A DNA stretch of 64,000 bases from Neohoeflea coraliihabitans (lineage in GTDB: Bacteria > Pseudomonadota > Alphaproteobacteria > Rhizobiales > Rhizobiaceae). The DNA is taken from assembly GCF_019334345.1 (NCBI RefSeq), contig NZ_JAHWQX010000002.1:248001-312000 (forward strand). The letters run 5' to 3'. Below the pieces are notes generated by a model that saw only the letters and a list, made by a program, of their open reading frames with translations, was not told the origin of the DNA and did not search any database. This document shows positions 38,864 to 51,239 of this stretch, in pieces. A program made the position numbers and the translations under genes. The first letter of the stretch is position 1. Each line of letters begins with the position of its first letter.

Positions 38864-41836
38864 TCAGCTTGCCACAGGCGTGACGCCGAGTTCGCGCAGG
38901 GCTGCGGCATCGCGCGCCGAGACATCGGGGAAGGCCGGATCGGTGCCGACATCATCGGTGATGCGCCAGGAGCGCGCGCATTTGCGGCCCCGGGCCTCGG
39001 CGGGGATCACGGCGACCGTGGCGATCTCGTCGAGGCTGAACGCACCTTCCGGCGCCGCATCGGCGCTGAGCGTGATTCCCGACGTGATGCAGACTTCCGC
39101 GAAATCCGTGTCTTTGACGGCGGCGAGCAGGTCCGGATCGGTGACATGCACCACCGGTGCCGCCTCCAGCGACGAGCCGATGCGTTTTTCCCGGCGTTCG
39201 ACCTCCAGAGCGCCGGTGACGACGCGGCGAACGGTGCGCACCTTTTTCCACTTGGCGGTCAGCTGCGCATCGATCCAGGTTTCCGGCAGGTCGTCGAACT
39301 GCTCGAGATGCAGCGATTCGGCGTGCGGATGGCGCGACAGCCAGGCTTCCTCCATGGTGAAGGGCAGCATTGGCGCCAGCCATTTGACCAGGCAGTCAAA
39401 AGTCGTGCGGATGACCTGCAGGGCTGCGCGCCGGCGCAGGCTCGAGGGTGGATCGCAATACAGGGCATCCTTGCGGATATCGAAGTAAAAGGCGGACAGT
39501 TCGATATTGGCGAAATCGATCAGGCTGCGGGTGATGCGCTTGAAATCGAAATCATCGTAGCCCTTGCGCACGACGCGATCGAGTTCGGCCAGGCGCGACA
39601 GCATCAGCCGTTCGAGTTCCGGCATGTCGGCATGGGGAACCGTTTCGCCCTGATCATGCGCGAGGGTGCCGAGCATCCAGCGGATGGTGTTCCTGAGCTT
39701 GCGGTAGCTGTCGATGTTGGTCTGGATGATGGTCTGGCCGAGACGCTGGTCCTCCCAATAATCGGTGGTCATGACCCACAAGCGAAGGATATCGGCCCCG
39801 GATTTGGCCATGACGTCCTGGGGAACGACCGTGTTGCCCTTGGATTTGGACATTTTCTCGCCCTTTTCATCCATGGTGAAGCCATGGGTGATGACGGCGT
39901 CATAGGGCGCCCGGCCACGCGTGGCGCAGCTTTCAAGCAGCGACGAATGGAACCAGCCGCGATGCTGATCCGAGCCTTCGAGATAGACGTCGGCGGGCCA
40001 CTTCAGGTCATCGCGATCCTCAAGGGTAAAAGTGTGGGTCGACCCGGAATCGAACCAGACGTCGAGAATGTCGCGCACCTGCTTCCAGTTTTCGCCGGCG
40101 CGCTCACCGAGAAAGCGCTCACGCGCGCCATCGGCGAACCAGGCGTCGGCACCTTCCGTCTCAAAGGCTTCGAGAATGCGGGCATTGACCGCATCGTCGA
40201 CCAGCACAGCGCCGTCCTCGTCGACAAAGACACAGATCGGCACGCCCCAGGCGCGCTGGCGCGAAAGCACCCAGTCGGGCCGCGTTTCGATCATCGTGCG
40301 CAGGCGATGCTGGCCGGCGCCGGGGACGAAACGGGTCGAGTCGATGGCCTTGAGCGCACGCGACCGCAGGGTCGAGCCGTCGCCGAGATCCTTGTCCATA
40401 TAGACAAACCATTGCGGCGTGTTGCGGAAGATGACCGGCTTTTTCGAGCGCCAGGAATGCGGATAGGTGTGCTTCAGGCGGCCGCGGGCAAACAGCTTGT
40501 CCGCCGCAATCAACTCGGCGATGACCGCCTTGTTGGCGTCGCCCTTTTTGCCCTTGTCGTCGATGACGCGGGCCGCACCGCCATCGCGGTCCGGACCGAA
40601 GCCGGGCGCGTCGCGGGTGAAAAAGCCGGCGTCGTCGACGGTGAACGGGATCTGCGCCGAGATGCCGCGGCTTTCCAGGTCGCGCGCATGGTCCATCCAG
40701 GCATCGAAGTCCTCGCGGCCGTGACCGGGCGCCGTGTGGACGAAACCGGTGCCGGCATCGTCGGTGACATGATCGCCCTCGATCAGCGGCACGCGGAAGT
40801 CATAGCCGCCGCCGAAGCCCTTGAGCGGATGGTCGCAGGTGAGGTTTTGCAGATCCTCGGCGCCGACATCGTGCAGTCGGGTAAATTCCAGTTTGGCCTT
40901 GGCAAAACTCTCTTCCGCAAGTGCATCGGCGAAGATCAGCTTCTCGCCGGGCTGCGGGCCGAAGTCATTCTCGGCGGCGGTCACCTCGTAGAGGCCATAG
41001 GCAATCCTCGAGGAATAGGAGATTGCCCGGTTGCCGGGGATGGTCCAGGGCGTGGTGGTCCAGATGACGATCGATGCCCCGGCCAGATCGGAGCCGGTCA
41101 TCACTCCGGTTGCCGCCAGGGCATTGTCGCCGGCCTTCTCGGAGACCATGCCGCCTGAAGCGATTGGAAATTTCACCCAGATCGTGTCGCTTTCATAGTC
41201 GTGGTATTCGACCTCCGCCTCGGCGAGGGCCGTGCGTTCGACCACCGACCACATCACCGGCTTGGAGCCGCGATAAAGCTGGCCGGAGCGGGCGATCTTC
41301 AACAGTTCGCCAGCGATGCGCGCTTCGGCATGGAAGTTCATCGTGGTGTAGGGATTGTCGAAATCGCCCTCGATACCGAGCCGCTTGAACTCCTCGGATT
41401 GCACGCCGATCCAGTGAGCGGCGAAATCGCGGCATTCCTTGCGGAATTCGTTGATCGGCACATCGTCCTTGTTCTTGCCCTTGGCGCGGTAGGCTTCCTC
41501 GATCTTCCATTCGATCGGCAGGCCGTGGCAATCCCAACCGGGCACATAGTTGGAATCATAGCCGCGCATCTGGAACGAGCGGGTGATGACATCCTTGAGG
41601 ATCTTGTTCAGCGCGTGGCCGATATGGATGTTGCCGTTGGCATAGGGCGGACCGTCATGCAGGACGTATTTCGGCCGGCCGGCGGCCGAGGCCCGAAGCT
41701 TCTTGTAAAGGTCCATCTGCTGCCAGCGGGCCACCAGTTCCGGTTCCTTTTTCGGCAGGCCGCCGCGCATCGGGAAGTCGGTCTGCGGCAGAAAAAGGGT
41801 CTTCGAGTAATCGATCTTTTCGCTCTGTTCGCTCAT
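38864..41836 (-). CDS. ileS: Isoleucyl-tRNA synthetase
   Basis: A 990-residue class Ia synthetase that charges tRNA-Ile. The HIGH motif is [16 protein letters not shown] near residue 68, the editing domain lies in the middle, and KMSKS is in [15 protein letters not shown]. The C-terminal anticodon-binding region is present; no zinc-binding Cys tail of the long E. coli type is visible. Start: ATG at 41836 ([16 protein letters not shown]) with AGGAC 5 bases upstream; an ATG at 41857 lacks an SD. Confidence 0.97.
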   Translation of the reverse strand: MSEQSEKIDYSKTLFLPQTDFPMRGGLPKKEPELVARWQQMDLYKKLRASAAGRPKYVLHDGPPYANGNIHIGHALNKILKDVITRSFQMRGYDSNYVPGWDCHGLPIEWKIEEAYRAKGKNKDDVPINEFRKECRDFAAHWIGVQSEEFKRLGIEGDFDNPYTTMNFHAEARIAGELLKIARSGQLYRGSKPVMWSVVERTALAEAEVEYHDYESDTIWVKFPIASGGMVSEKAGDNALAATGVMTGSDLAGASIVIWTTTPWTIPGNRAISYSSRIAYGLYEVTAAENDFGPQPGEKLIFADALAEESFAKAKLEFTRLHDVGAEDLQNLTCDHPLKGFGGGYDFRVPLIEGDHVTDDAGTGFVHTAPGHGREDFDAWMDHARDLESRGISAQIPFTVDDAGFFTRDAPGFGPDRDGGAARVIDDKGKKGDANKAVIAELIAADKLFARGRLKHTYPHSWRSKKPVIFRNTPQWFVYMDKDLGDGSTLRSRALKAIDSTRFVPGAGQHRLRTMIETRPDWVLSRQRAWGVPICVFVDEDGAVLVDDAVNARILEAFETEGADAWFADGARERFLGERAGENWKQVRDILDVWFDSGSTHTFTLEDRDDLKWPADVYLEGSDQHRGWFHSSLLESCATRGRAPYDAVITHGFTMDEKGEKMSKSKGNTVVPQDVMAKSGADILRLWVMTTDYWEDQRLGQTIIQTNIDSYRKLRNTIRWMLGTLAHDQGETVPHADMPELERLMLSRLAELDRVVRKGYDDFDFKRITRSLIDFANIELSAFYFDIRKDALYCDPPSSLRRRAALQVIRTTFDCLVKWLAPMLPFTMEEAWLSRHPHAESLHLEQFDDLPETWIDAQLTAKWKKVRTVRRVVTGALEVERREKRIGSSLEAAPVVHVTDPDLLAAVKDTDFAEVCITSGITLSADAAPEGAFSLDEIATVAVIPAEARGRKCARSWRITDDVGTDPAFPDVSARDAAALRELGVTPVAS

Positions 41837-42204
41837 CAGGTCCTGTCTTTCAGGCATTCAGCCCGGGTCGAGCCGTGGCGCCACGCTAAGGGCGCCGTCA
41901 CAATCTGAAGGATGGCGGCATTGCCGAAAGCCCGGCCCCCTGCCCGGCTCACGCCGAACGGGAGACCGGGTTGATAATTCGCATCGTATCCGCCCGACCA
42001 GCGTTGGCGGCAGGCGCGACATGGCGTTGCAAGGGATCAGTGGTCCACATGGGCGCGGTTCATACAGCGTTTCGCGCGGTGTGCAAAGCGGCCACAACGC
42101 AAGGATTTGGCAAGCCATCGCGCGTGAATACACCAGACGGCATCGCCAGACACGCAAAGGTGGTATTGGCGGGGAACCGAGCGCACCCCGGGGCGTTCAT
42201 ATGC
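41837..42204. other. Intergenic region, ileS / channel-like gene
   Basis: A 368-base divergent gap. It must hold the ileS promoter on one strand and that of the channel-like gene on the other. A frame on the plus strand is open back to 41971 but has no family character before 42205. I see no RNA structure, T-box (not expected here) or operator that I would name. Confidence 0.4.
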
Positions 42205-42627
42205 ATGACCTGGGTGCTGTTGTTCATCGCTGTCGCGGCCGTCGCCATTCTCGGCGTCATTCATCATTCCGGCATTCTGTTGTTGCGCAAATCAACGCCG
42301 CTGGCGCGCAATGCCCCGCACATTGCCGTTCTGTTTGCCTTTCAGGGCTTGTTGCTGCTGCACCTCGTCGAAATCGGGCTGTTTGCCGGGCTCTACGGGC
42401 TGCTTTTGAACTTTTCGGCAGCCGGCGGCTTCAGCGGCGAATGGACCGGGTCGCTGGTTGATCATATCGTTTTCTCGGGCGTGACCTTCGCGACATTGGG
42501 GATGACGGATATCAAGGTGGAAGGCCCGTTGCGTCTGGTGGTGTTCGCGCAAGCGCTGGGCGGTTTCATGGTCATCACCTGGTCGGCGACCTTTCTCTAC
42601 TCCCTCTGGAGCCGGCCCTGGGACTAG
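42205..42627 (+). CDS. Small ion-channel-like membrane protein
   Basis: A 140-residue membrane protein. Three hydrophobic segments are evident: about 2-28, 42-72 and 112-137. Between the last two, a re-entrant pore-loop-like stretch reads HIVFSGVTFATLGMTDI, which sits where two-TM potassium channels have TVGYGD; Tyr-Gly is replaced by Met-Thr. It resembles the small two-pore/ion-transport-like proteins annotated in Alphaproteobacteria. Start: ATG at 42205, with only a poor SD; an in-frame GTG at 42160 is possible. It ends 38 bases before the convergent ribF stop. Confidence 0.65.
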   Translation: MTWVLLFIAVAAVAILGVIHHSGILLLRKSTPLARNAPHIAVLFAFQGLLLLHLVEIGLFAGLYGLLLNFSAAGGFSGEWTGSLVDHIVFSGVTFATLGMTDIKVEGPLRLVVFAQALGGFMVITWSATFLYSLWSRPWD

Positions 42628-42664
42628 AAGCGTGGCAATGACGTGTCCGGCGCGGCGCAATGGC

Positions 42665-43654
42665 TCAGAAGGTGAGCTGGCGGTCGAGCGGCGAGATGGG
42701 CGTCACGCCGGCAAGCAGAGCGCGGGCTTCCGCCTCATCGGTCTTCATCTGGGACTTCAGCGCTTCAAGATCGTCGAATTTCTCTTCACCGCGCAGATAG
42801 CCGAAGAACGATACGGTGCATGTCTCGCCGTACAGGTCGGGAGCGGCATCGAAGACAAAAGTCTCAAGCAACAGGGGCGCATCGGCATCGGCGACTGTCG
42901 GGCGGCGACCAAAACTGGCGACACCGTCAAACAGCGTGCCGTCCGCCCGTCGCAGGCGCACGGCGTAGATGCCGGGCTGCAGCGTGGTTTGCGGCGGCAG
43001 TGCCATATTCGCGGTCGGATATCCAAGGGTGCGGCCAAGCTTCTGGCCATGCATCACCTCGGCTTGCAGGGAAAAACGATAGCCGAGAAGGCCGGCAGCC
43101 GCGACGACATCGCCGCCGGAGAGCAATTCGCGGATCCGGCTTGAAGATATTGTCTTGCCGGCTTCGCCTTCGAAAGCACCGACGCGGGTGACCCCGAAAC
43201 CGTGGCGCCGGCCGGCGTCAGCGAGGAAGGCCGCATCGCCCTGGCGGTTCTTGCCGAAGTGGAAATTGAATCCGGTGACGACATGCACGGCATCGAGATC
43301 GCGCCGCAGCACGGTTTCGATGAAGGTCTCGGCGTCGAGCGCCGCAAAGTTTTTGTCGAAGGCTTGCTCGTAGACCGCCGCGAAACCCATCAGCCCGAGA
43401 ATGCGCGCGCGCATGGGGGCCGGCGTCAGACGGAACACCGGCTGCTCGGGGCGAAACAGAGTGCGCGGATGCGGCTCGAAGGTCAGGACGCTGGCTTTCG
43501 TGCCGGCCTGCTCGGCGGTCTCGAGGGCCTGCGCCAGCACAGCCTGGTGGCCGCGATGCACGCCATCGAAATTGCCGATCGCCACAACGCCAGCTGAAAG
43601 ATTTGCCGGGATCCTGGTAAAATCTGTGAAGCGCCGCGCCACCTTTGCCCTCAT
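42665..43654 (-). CDS. ribF: Bifunctional riboflavin kinase / FAD synthetase
   Basis: A 329-residue enzyme that makes FMN from riboflavin and then FAD. The N-terminal adenylyltransferase domain has AIGNFDGVHRGHQAVL and the block FDKNFAALDAETFI; the C-terminal kinase domain has GRTLGYPTANMAL. Start: ATG at 43654, overlapping the stop of the HAD gene by four bases, so the two are co-translated. Length is normal. Confidence 0.96.
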   Translation of the reverse strand: MRAKVARRFTDFTRIPANLSAGVVAIGNFDGVHRGHQAVLAQALETAEQAGTKASVLTFEPHPRTLFRPEQPVFRLTPAPMRARILGLMGFAAVYEQAFDKNFAALDAETFIETVLRRDLDAVHVVTGFNFHFGKNRQGDAAFLADAGRRHGFGVTRVGAFEGEAGKTISSSRIRELLSGGDVVAAAGLLGYRFSLQAEVMHGQKLGRTLGYPTANMALPPQTTLQPGIYAVRLRRADGTLFDGVASFGRRPTVADADAPLLLETFVFDAAPDLYGETCTVSFFGYLRGEEKFDDLEALKSQMKTDEAEARALLAGVTPISPLDRQLTF

Positions 43655-44511
43655 TTGCCCCAGGACAACCCCTCCGACCAGTAGGTCGGCAGGGCAGATC
43701 GATGATGCTCGAAGAAGGTGGCCAGGCGGTCTTCATCGACCCGGTTGCCCTGGTAGTAGTCCGCGGCATGAATGCCGCGGGCGATGAACAGGGCGTCGAG
43801 GCCGGCATCGACAGCGCCGCGGATGTCGGTCCCCATGCCGTCGCCGACAGCCAGCATGCGCGCTTTCGCCGTCTCGCCGCGCAGAGCTTCGACCCGGCGT
43901 ATGGCTTCATCGTAAATGGGGCGGTGCGGCTTGCCGGCGATGCGGGTGACGCCACCGATCGCCTCATAGGCCGAACCGAGGGCGCCGGCACAATAGATGA
44001 TGCGCTCCCCGCGCTCGACGACCTGATCGGGGTTGGCGCAGTAGAAGGGCAGGTCGCGCGCCTTGAAGCGGGAGAGCATGGCGGCGTAGTCGTCCGGCGT
44101 CTCGGTCTCGTCATGGAACGGACCGGTGCACAGCACGGCTTCGGCCTGATCCTCATCGACCAATTCGACATCAAGCCCATCGACAAGGGCGCGGTCGCGC
44201 TCCGGGCCGATATAAAACAGCTTGCGCGGCGCGTTCTCCACCAGGCTTCGCGTCACATCGCCGGAGGTGACGATGTCGTCCCAGGCCTCAGCGTCGACGC
44301 CGATTGCGGCGAACTGACCGATGACTCCCTCGGCGGGGCGGGGGGAATTGGTGATCATCACCACGGTCTTGCCGGCGCGGCGCGCGGCGACAAGCGCCTC
44401 GATGGCTTGAGGAAAGGGATTGATACCGTTATGGACAACGCCCCAGACGTCGCAAAGAAGCACGTCGAAGGCGGAAGCGATCTCGTCCAGTCGGTCAATT
44501 TTGCGCGGCAT
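43651..44511 (-). CDS. HAD-superfamily hydrolase, TIGR01459 type
   Basis: A 286-residue HAD IIA phosphatase-like protein. Motif I is LLCDVWGVVHNGINP (nucleophile and acid Asp changed to D-x-W, as normal in this subfamily), motif II MITNSPRPAEGV and motif IV GDGMGTDIRGAVDAG. The substrate is unknown; relatives dephosphorylate small phosphometabolites such as pyridoxal phosphate. Start: ATG at 44511 (MPRKIDRLDEIASAF); the in-frame stretch to 44670 is not family-like. It is coupled to ribF and upstream of groES on the other strand, an order that I know from rhizobia. Confidence 0.88.
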   Translation of the reverse strand: MPRKIDRLDEIASAFDVLLCDVWGVVHNGINPFPQAIEALVAARRAGKTVVMITNSPRPAEGVIGQFAAIGVDAEAWDDIVTSGDVTRSLVENAPRKLFYIGPERDRALVDGLDVELVDEDQAEAVLCTGPFHDETETPDDYAAMLSRFKARDLPFYCANPDQVVERGERIIYCAGALGSAYEAIGGVTRIAGKPHRPIYDEAIRRVEALRGETAKARMLAVGDGMGTDIRGAVDAGLDALFIARGIHAADYYQGNRVDEDRLATFFEHHRSALPTYWSEGLSWGK

Positions 44512-44626
44512 GCCTGGTCTTTCCTGTGGGTTGCCCTCGGATCCTGCCCGGCGCGCGGCGCCGACAGCCTCGGCGACATAACCTTCCGCGCCGCTGCGAA
44601 CAACGTCTAATTCTCTCAGCGCGTTC

Positions 44627-44655
44627 TTGACAGTCCGCCCCGCACCTCTTATCTC
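44627..44655 (+). promoter_or_regulatory. Sigma-70-type groESL promoter
   Basis: TTGACA at 44627-44632, a 17-base spacer and TATCTC at 44650-44655. Predicted transcription start falls at about 44662, directly at the CIRCE operator. The consensus -35 and the spacing make this the likeliest vegetative promoter of groESL. Confidence 0.7.
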
Positions 44656-44663
44656 CGCCTTCG

Positions 44664-44690
44664 TTAGCACTCTCCATGGGTGAGTGCTAA
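44664..44690 (+). promoter_or_regulatory. CIRCE operator (HrcA site)
   Basis: TTAGCACTC (44664-44672), a 9-base spacer and GAGTGCTAA (44682-44690): a perfect CIRCE inverted repeat. HrcA binds it and represses groESL until heat shock removes the repressor. It overlaps the expected transcription start of the promoter at 44627. Confidence 0.97.
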
Positions 44691-44745
44691 CAGCTGAATT
44701 CGGGGTCTCTGGCCCTTACATGTCATTCGATCAAGGGAAAAGACA

Positions 44746-45039
44746 ATGGCACTCAACTTCCGTCCGCTGCACGACCGCGTGGTCGTACGCCGCGTCGAAT
44801 CTGAAGAAAAAACCGCCGGTGGCATCATCATCCCCGACACCGCCAAGGAAAAGCCGCAGGAAGGCGAAGTCGTCGCCGTCGGTTCGGGCGCCCGCGACGA
44901 GAACGGCAAGGTTGTCGAACTCGACGTCAAGCAGGGCGACCGCGTCCTGTTCGGCAAATGGTCCGGCACCGAAGTCAAGCTCAATGGCGAGGATCTCCTG
45001 ATCATGAAGGAATCCGACATCATGGGCATCGTCGGCTGA
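44746..45039 (+). CDS. groES: Co-chaperonin GroES
   Basis: A 97-residue heptameric lid of the GroEL chaperonin. Typical blocks: [20 protein letters not shown] (start), the mobile loop [20 protein letters not shown], and [18 protein letters not shown]. Start: ATG at 44746 with AAGGGA 9 bases upstream. First gene of the groESL operon behind the CIRCE element; 58 bases precede groEL. Confidence 0.98.
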   Translation: MALNFRPLHDRVVVRRVESEEKTAGGIIIPDTAKEKPQEGEVVAVGSGARDENGKVVELDVKQGDRVLFGKWSGTEVKLNGEDLLIMKESDIMGIVG

Positions 45040-45094
45040 TCTCATTCGCACCTATCAACCAGATCATGAGGGCCCGCGGGCCCGGGAGTTTTAA

Positions 45095-46744
<1,650 letters not shown>

Positions 46745-47103
46745 GCCTGTCCCCATCGGACGATATGAAGGGCGGCCCAACGGGTCGCCCTTTTTTCATC
46801 TGATGCAGATGATTGCCGTCACCGTGCTGCCGCTGATGCCAGCCCCGACCACCCCTCCCCGAGCCGCGCCGCACGAGACAAAAAAACGCTCGCAACGGTT
46901 GTATTTCTGTTATACATAATACCGATTAATTTGCCATCGAGTACGAAGAGAGCCGCATGGAACCCGTGCGTCGGCTGTTTGTCGCTCAAATTTTATTAGC
47001 CTTAACCAAACGTAAAGGGTGGGTGCGGTCTTATCGTTGCACTGATTTGGTAGGACAGGACTCACTCCGCAGCTTGCAACATCGTGGCATCAGCAAATGA
47101 CGG
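46745..47103. other. Intergenic region, groEL / PAS protein
   Basis: A 359-base gap. It contains the groESL terminator and, after 46880, an A/T-rich tract with the inverted repeat GTATT (46901-46905) / AATAC (46918-46922), which may be the promoter or operator of the following gene. A 47-codon frame at 46957-47100 has a weak SD and no recognisable product. Confidence 0.4.
46769..46796 (+). terminator. Rho-independent terminator of groESL
   Basis: AGGGCG (46769-46774) pairs with CGCCCT (46786-46791), extended by an inner CCC/GGG pairing around an AAC loop, and is followed by TTTTTT. A complete intrinsic terminator 25 bases after the groEL stop. Confidence 0.93.
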
Positions 47104-47649
47104 ATGGGCCGGATCGACCGGTATGACCTGATACAAGCTTGGGGCCTTAAGCGCCGATGCCGCAAATTTCATAAACGCGACGATCGAATTTGGAGCGGGT
47201 TTTTGTTCAAGATTGCAAAGACGGACATTCAGGAGAACTGGACTTCATCGTTTGAAGTCCCCGCTGAATGCGATCAGCAAACAATGGCCCGGTTCTGCCA
47301 TGCCGAGAGCTGGAGCGCTGATTTCAGCACCGGGCTGTTTGATATCGGACCATTTGCAAGGCAACAGCACGGCCTGGCCCCGGAGGGAATGTGCGGCCTG
47401 CTGTCGCTGGTGCGCAATTATCCCAATGAGGATCGCTGTCGCGTCCTGTCGCTGTTCGAAAAGGCAGCGCTGACCCCCTCCTCCTTCTGCTTTTCGACCA
47501 AGATTGTTCGCAGCGGCCGGGAGAGCTGGCCGATGATGTGCCTCGGGGAATCCACGCATGACGTGAAACCGGGGACAGGAAGCATCAGCGGTCTCTTCAT
47601 CTTTCCGCGTATCGGTCCCAAGCACCTCGCCTGCTCGACCGTACAGTAG
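47104..47649 (+). CDS. Small PAS-fold protein of unknown role
   Basis: A 181-residue protein. From about residue 60 it follows a PAS fold: WSADFSTGLFDIGPFARQQ (PAS core), VRNYPNEDRCRVLSLFEKA (the helix and EDR-type block that precedes the beta sheet) and SSFCFSTKIV, then CLGESTHDVKPGTGSISGLF. No kinase, receiver or DNA-binding part is attached. I recall similar free-standing PAS-like proteins in rhizobia but cannot give a function. Start is uncertain: ATG at 47104, or the ATG near residue 61. It is convergent with hisG. Confidence 0.55.
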   Translation: MGRIDRYDLIQAWGLKRRCRKFHKRDDRIWSGFLFKIAKTDIQENWTSSFEVPAECDQQTMARFCHAESWSADFSTGLFDIGPFARQQHGLAPEGMCGLLSLVRNYPNEDRCRVLSLFEKAALTPSSFCFSTKIVRSGRESWPMMCLGESTHDVKPGTGSISGLFIFPRIGPKHLACSTVQ

Positions 47650-47677
47650 CCCGACTGCGTACCTGGCGCCGACTGAG

Positions 47678-48391
47678 CTAGGCGCGCCCGTTGCGATCCG
47701 CCGCGTCGCGCAATTGCGCCAGCAGCGCGGCAAGGTCTGCATCCGTATCGTGCGCCGGTTTGCGAGCGCGGACCAGGCACGCCTGCGACCGCAGAATGAT
47801 GCCATCCTCAAGGATGCGCAGATGATTGGCCCTCAGCGTCGAGCCGGTGCTGGTGATGTCGATGATGATGTCGGCAGCGCCGGTCGCCGGTGCTCCTTCC
47901 GTCGCCCCGAGACTTTCGACAATGCGATAGAGCTGAATGCCGTGACGCGTCGAGAGGAAACCGCGCGTCAGCCGATGATATTTGGTTGCAACAGCAAGGC
48001 GGCGGCCATGCCGGGCGCGGAACTCGGCGGCGACGTCACCGAGATCGGCCATGGTGGTGACATCGAGCCAGATGTCGGGAACAGCGACGACGACATCGGC
48101 ATGGCCAAAGCCCAGCCGCGCCTCGAAGGCGACGCGCTGATCGGCGTTTTCGAGGCCTTCGCGCACCAGATCCTCGCCGGTGACGCCGAGATCAATACCG
48201 CCGGTGCCGATCTCACGGGCGATTTCGGAGGCCGACAGGAAGGCGATGGCAAGGTCGTCGCGCCCTTCAATGCGGCCGCGATAGGACCGGTCGTCACCGT
48301 TCAGGCGCACCGGCAGACCCGCAGCGGCCATCACCGCCATCGCCTCTTCCTTCATGCGCCCCTTCGAGGGCAGCGCAATGGTCAGCGTCAT
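47678..48391 (-). CDS. hisG: ATP phosphoribosyltransferase, catalytic subunit (short form)
   Basis: A 237-residue enzyme for the first step of histidine synthesis (ATP + PRPP). It is the short form that lacks the C-terminal regulatory domain and needs HisZ. Motifs: [33 protein letters not shown] and the PRPP-binding block [17 protein letters not shown]. Start: ATG at 48391, overlapping the hisZ stop by four bases. Last gene of hisS-hisZ-hisG. Confidence 0.96.
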   Translation of the reverse strand: MTLTIALPSKGRMKEEAMAVMAAAGLPVRLNGDDRSYRGRIEGRDDLAIAFLSASEIAREIGTGGIDLGVTGEDLVREGLENADQRVAFEARLGFGHADVVVAVPDIWLDVTTMADLGDVAAEFRARHGRRLAVATKYHRLTRGFLSTRHGIQLYRIVESLGATEGAPATGAADIIIDITSTGSTLRANHLRILEDGIILRSQACLVRARKPAHDTDADLAALLAQLRDAADRNGRA

Positions 48392-49545
48392 GATCCGCTC
48401 CTGGCAGCTGCGATGCGATCGATCCAGAGCGCAAATCCGACGGCCGGGATCGGCTGCGCGGCACCAAGCAGGGTCATCATCCGGTCATAGCGACCGCCAC
48501 CGGCCAGCACCGCGCCCTCCAGCCGCGAAGAGACTTCGAAGACAAGACCGGTGTAGTAATCAAGCGGCCGTCCGAAGGCGGCCCGCCAGGTCATCCCGTC
48601 GAGGTCGATGCCCTTCCCGGCGAGCCGGTCACAGCGGGCGGAAAAAGGCTCGAGCGCCGAGGTGATATCGAGCCCGACCTCGTCGGCAAACGCCTGCAGT
48701 CTTGCGGTGGCTTGGGACAACGGAGTCTCGAGCGCCAGAAATCTCTTCAATGCAGCCAGCGCCGGGGCGGACAGACGGGTGCGCTCGAGCAGCCGCTTGG
48801 CGAGCAGCCGGGCGGCGATCTCGTCGGGCGTGCGACCAGCCGACAGTGACAGGCCCTGGTCGGTCATCACGGCGGCGATGTGACGCGCCAGCGCCGCCTG
48901 GTCGCCGCGATCAACCAGAGCCGCCGCGGTTTTATCGCTTAGGCCCGTCTGCGGCGGCGAAGCGAGGCGAGCCATCGTCTGCTCAAGCGCGTCGGCATCG
49001 CCAAAGGCATGCACCAGCCGGGCCTGCCAGCCGGCGGGCACGCCGAGGCCGGCGACAACCGATTCGAAGATCGCCTGGTCGCCGAGCGTGACCGTCAGCT
49101 GCTCCGCCGGCACGACCGCGGCGAGCAGGTCGAGGGCTTCGGCAATGGCGCGCGCGTCTGCCGCCGGCCTGTCGGCATGGCCGAGATCCTCGATACCGCC
49201 CTGGTAGAAGGCGCTGTCGCCCTGACGTCTCTGGCGGAAGACCTGACCGAAATAGGCATAACGACGCGGCGTGCTGAAGGCCTGTTCAATGTGGCTGCGG
49301 CATACGGGAATGGTGAATTCGGGTCGCAGGCAGAGGCTGTCCCCCTGCTCATTCTCGGTGAGGAAGATGCGCCGGCGCAGATCTTCGCCGGCCATGTCGA
49401 GAAACGGCTCTGCGGGCTGGATCACCGCGATATCGATCAGCGACGCTTCCAGCGCGGCCATGCGGGCGAGCATGGTGTCGGCAAAATCCGGCCAGCTTGC
49501 GGCGCCAAGACCGGGCGCCAGCGCGGCACTTAATTGCTGCGGCAT
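48388..49545 (-). CDS. hisZ: ATP phosphoribosyltransferase regulatory subunit HisZ
   Basis: A 385-residue HisRS paralogue that has lost aminoacylation and serves as the regulatory partner of short HisG. The class II fold motif 2 region reads [12 protein letters not shown], and the C-terminal block is [14 protein letters not shown]. Start: ATG at 49545 ([11 protein letters not shown]), 8 bases after the hisS stop with GGAGG about 10 bases upstream; a TTG at 49587 would overlap hisS. Feedback by histidine is expected. Confidence 0.93.
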   Translation of the reverse strand: MPQQLSAALAPGLGAASWPDFADTMLARMAALEASLIDIAVIQPAEPFLDMAGEDLRRRIFLTENEQGDSLCLRPEFTIPVCRSHIEQAFSTPRRYAYFGQVFRQRRQGDSAFYQGGIEDLGHADRPAADARAIAEALDLLAAVVPAEQLTVTLGDQAIFESVVAGLGVPAGWQARLVHAFGDADALEQTMARLASPPQTGLSDKTAAALVDRGDQAALARHIAAVMTDQGLSLSAGRTPDEIAARLLAKRLLERTRLSAPALAALKRFLALETPLSQATARLQAFADEVGLDITSALEPFSARCDRLAGKGIDLDGMTWRAAFGRPLDYYTGLVFEVSSRLEGAVLAGGGRYDRMMTLLGAAQPIPAVGFALWIDRIAAARSGS

Positions 49546-49552
49546 CGTGCGA

Positions 49553-51118
49553 CTAGCCTCCGCGTCCAAGCAGGCCGTGACGGGCAAGGACCGAGCGCAC
49601 CGTGGTGATCAGATCCGCTTCGTCCACGAGCTGTTCGCCGGCCTTGGCTTCCCGCCATTCGGCATTGTCGGTGATGGTCTCGGCGATCTTCTTGCCTTCG
49701 ATCAGATCCTTGACGATCAGCTTGCCGGCTTCCTTTTCGTTGCCGCCCTGGATGACGGCGACGGGGGCGCCGCGCCGGTCGGCATAGCGCAATTGCTTGG
49801 CAAAGTCCTTCGGATTGCCCTGGAACAGTTCGACCGGGATGCCGGCCCCCATGACACGGCCATCCTCATCGACCGGGTTGAGAGCGCCGCGCAGTTTTTG
49901 CGCCAGGCGGGCATAGTCTTGCATGCGGTCACGATCCATGACGGTGACCAGCACCGGTCCGAAGTGATCCTGGGACGACAGTTTGCCAAGATTTTTCAAG
50001 GCGGTCATCAGACGCGATACGCCGATGGAAAAACCGGTCGCCGGCACCGGCTGGCCCATGAAGCGCGAGACAAGCCCATCGTAGCGACCGCCGCCGCCGA
50101 CCGAGCCGAACTGCACTTTCTGCCCCTTCTCGTTGGTCACATCGAACAACAGCTCGGCCTCGTAAACCGGGCCGGTGTAATATTCGAGACCGCGAACGAC
50201 AGAGGGATCGATCTTGATGCGGTCGGGACCATAGCCGGAGGCACGCACAATTGCCGAGATCGTCGCGAGTTCACTGGCGCCCTCGCCGGCATTGCGGTTG
50301 TCGGCAAACCGCTTCTGGATGGCTGCCAGGGTCGCATCGGAATCGGAGCCTTGATTGTCTGCCAAAAATCCGATCACCTGGTCGATGTTTTGCGGTGCCA
50401 GCCCCGCGCCGGGCGTGAAATCACCCTCCCCTTCGCGGCCACCATCCCAACGGCCCTCGCCGAGCAGCAATCGCACACCGTCGACGCCGAACTTGTCGAG
50501 CTTGTCGATGGCACGCAGCACCGTCAGCCGCTTTGCGGCATTGTCATCACCGCTCAGGCCGATGGCCTCGAGCACACCGTCCAGCACCTTGCGGTTGTTG
50601 ACACGGATCACATACTGACCGCGCTGAATGCCGAGCGCTTCCATGGTGTCGGCCATCATCATGCACATTTCCGCATCGGCGGCGACGCCGGGCGCTCCCG
50701 CGATGTCGGCATCAAACTGCATGAACTGGCGGAAACGGCCCGGTCCCGGCTTTTCGTTGCGGAACACCCACCCTGCCCGATAGGTGCGGTAGGGCAACTG
50801 GATATCGTTGAAATTCTCGGCAATGTGGCGGGCCAGCGGCGCGGTCAGGTCGTAGCGCAGCGACAGCCATTGCTCGTCGTCGTCCTGAAAGGAAAACACG
50901 CCTTCGTTGGGACGATCGGAATCGGGCAGGAACTTGCCGAGGGCATCGGTGTATTCGACGAAGGGAGTCTCGATCGGCTGATAGCCGTAGCGTTCGTAGA
51001 CCTGCCTAATCTGCGCCATCATCCTGTCGGTGGCGCGGATGTCGCCTGGCGAACGGTCGGGAAACCCGCGGGCCAGCCGAGGCTTCAGCTTTTGCGGTTT
51101 CTTCTTTTTTGCGGACAT
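49553..51118 (-). CDS. hisS: Histidyl-tRNA synthetase
   Basis: A 521-residue class II synthetase. Motif 2 appears in [19 protein letters not shown], the histidine-A blocks are [14 protein letters not shown] and [19 protein letters not shown], and the anticodon domain follows. The basic N-terminal [13 protein letters not shown] extension and length are normal for Alphaproteobacteria. Start: ATG at 51118; a TTG-type extension to 51184 is not needed. First gene of the hisS-hisZ-hisG operon. Confidence 0.97.
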   Translation of the reverse strand: MSAKKKKPQKLKPRLARGFPDRSPGDIRATDRMMAQIRQVYERYGYQPIETPFVEYTDALGKFLPDSDRPNEGVFSFQDDDEQWLSLRYDLTAPLARHIAENFNDIQLPYRTYRAGWVFRNEKPGPGRFRQFMQFDADIAGAPGVAADAEMCMMMADTMEALGIQRGQYVIRVNNRKVLDGVLEAIGLSGDDNAAKRLTVLRAIDKLDKFGVDGVRLLLGEGRWDGGREGEGDFTPGAGLAPQNIDQVIGFLADNQGSDSDATLAAIQKRFADNRNAGEGASELATISAIVRASGYGPDRIKIDPSVVRGLEYYTGPVYEAELLFDVTNEKGQKVQFGSVGGGGRYDGLVSRFMGQPVPATGFSIGVSRLMTALKNLGKLSSQDHFGPVLVTVMDRDRMQDYARLAQKLRGALNPVDEDGRVMGAGIPVELFQGNPKDFAKQLRYADRRGAPVAVIQGGNEKEAGKLIVKDLIEGKKIAETITDNAEWREAKAGEQLVDEADLITTVRSVLARHGLLGRGG

Positions 51119-51239
51119 GGACGGGCCTGAGCGTGACGGGTGAATTCCGTCGCATCTCCTAAACGACCCTACCGGCCCCCGCAAGTCGCCCGGGCGGACG
51201 GAGCGGGGGCCGGCAGCATGTGGCTATGCGTTCAGCCCA

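Noticed and set aside
38675..41158. An 827-codon open frame on the plus strand
   Set aside because: It lies opposite ileS and shows no family features; the ileS frame has all synthetase motifs.
46957..47100. A 47-codon frame after groEL
   Set aside because: Weak SD, no domain and an ordinary A/T-rich leader context; likely chance.
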